Shown one piece after another: positions 43,479 to 43,702 of a stretch of 43,702 nt of DNA. Source of the stretch: Goleter apudmare HA4340-LM2. GTDB lineage: Bacteria; Cyanobacteriota; Cyanobacteriia; Cyanobacteriales; Nostocaceae. The notes under the pieces are model-generated. The model searched no databases. It saw only the letters and a list, made by a program, of their open reading frames with translations, and was not told where the DNA came from. The position numbers were made by a program, and so were the translations under genes. The stretch is from contig JAHHHF010000010.1 of the NCBI GenBank assembly GCA_019359495.1, positions 1 through 43,702 on the forward strand, given 5' to 3'. Positions within the stretch are counted from its first letter, which is position 1, and each line of letters opens with the position of its first letter.

Positions 43479-43515
43479 ATGGATAGAGGTCTGCGGAGCG
43501 GAGCGCAGTAAACAA

Positions 43516-43702
43516 TCATTCTTTCCCACCTGATTGTTCTTTAATATAATCTTTGACTATTTCTAGTGGCGCTCTGCCACATGAAACTACGCATTTAGAG
43601 TCATGCCATAGTTTAACTTTTTCACCCCAGTAAAACTTACCTATTTCTGACTTATATTGTTGCCTTAAGATCCTACTGGAAGCAGATTTAAGTGAAGCCA
43701 TT
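43516..43702 (-). CDS. tnpA: IS200/IS605-family transposase TnpA, C-terminal part (runs off the window)
   Basis: The last ~62 residues of a Y1 HUH single-strand transposase. SLKSASSRILRQQY, FYWGEKVKLWHDSKCVVSCG and APLEIVKDYIKEQ match the C-terminal half of IS200-type TnpA. The Tyr in VKDYIKEQ (about residue 53 of the visible part) is at the position of the catalytic Tyr. The HUH motif lies beyond the window edge. The Met at 43701 is probably internal. Full proteins are about 135-155 residues. The element would transpose as a single-stranded circle; completeness cannot be judged here. Confidence 0.85.
   Translation of the reverse strand, partial: MASLKSASSRILRQQYKSEIGKFYWGEKVKLWHDSKCVVSCGRAPLEIVKDYIKEQSGGKE

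Larger units (their letters stand above)
42797..43515. other. 719-bp region with possible small gene, MITE A and IS end
   Basis: Upstream of murF. It contains a 49-codon frame at 43005-43154 with a good ribosome site, MITE A copy 3 (43233-43336) and the subterminal hairpin of an IS200/IS605 element (43456-43478). The 104-codon minus frame at 42861-43175 is antisense and unsupported. Confidence 0.5.

Overview
The window is chromosomal DNA from a filamentous, probably heterocyst-forming cyanobacterium of the Nostoc/Anabaena group. The evidence is the very frequent HIP1 octamer GCGATCGC, a Mo-nitrogenase-associated C-terminal domain protein, cyanobacterial families (SbtA/SbtB, PxcA, Tab2-like, a DnaK3-type chaperone), and AT-rich intergenic spaces packed with small inverted-repeat elements typical of Nostocaceae. 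No rRNA, tRNA, CRISPR array or prophage was seen.

Layout. 0.4-2.5 kb: a small alpha/beta-hydrolase-like protein and an MFS exporter. 2.7-4.6 kb: acetolactate synthase large subunit carrying a C-terminal zinc ribbon. 5.0-7.0 kb: a divergent pair, Mo-nitro_C protein and an anion/Na+ permease. 7.4-9.5 kb: an inorganic-carbon cassette, sbtA-sbtB-exported beta-carbonic anhydrase. 9.5-10.4 kb: S-formylglutathione hydrolase, whose partner glutathione-dependent formaldehyde dehydrogenase lies at 25.2-26.3 kb. 10.8-17.2 kb: glycosyltransferase, alpha-glucan phosphorylase, Tab2-like protein and bestrophin. 17.2-21.7 kb: M28 peptidase and a dnaK3-dnaJ chaperone pair. 21.7-22.5 kb: nested miniature elements inside a decayed copy of the 5' end of a sensor kinase gene. 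22.8-24.9 kb: the intact kinase and a response regulator. 26.7-28.9 kb: avtA and rimM. 29.8-31.6 kb: tandem CAP-domain secreted proteins. 31.7-35.2 kb: RNase D, rhodanese-like protein, polysaccharide deacetylase, XRE regulator and PIN protein. 35.7-42.8 kb: MltA, PxcA, a UvrD/AddB-like ATPase, a TetR remnant and MurF. 43.0-43.7 kb: a possible small protein, a MITE, and the 3' end of an IS200/IS605 tnpA.

Functional themes. Bicarbonate uptake and conversion (SbtA, SbtB, carbonic anhydrase, possibly bestrophin and PxcA), branched-chain amino acid synthesis (acetolactate synthase, AvtA), formaldehyde detoxification (hydrolase and dehydrogenase at separate loci), cell-wall metabolism (MurF, MltA, deacetylase) and chaperones.

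I found no convincing new defence or biosynthetic system. The most informative non-gene signal is the repeat architecture. One MITE at 21.9-22.2 kb carries a second element with a 4-bp target duplication, and a copy at 10.5 kb serves as its natural empty site (lengths 265 = 135 + 126 + 4). These elements lie inside a larger repeat that splits a sensor-kinase pseudogene. Other points worth checking are the zinc ribbon on acetolactate synthase, a rhodanese lacking its catalytic cysteine, SbtB without the CGPxGC tail, a TetR C-terminus fused behind a helicase-like gene, and an unlisted 49-residue ORF with a good Shine-Dalgarno.
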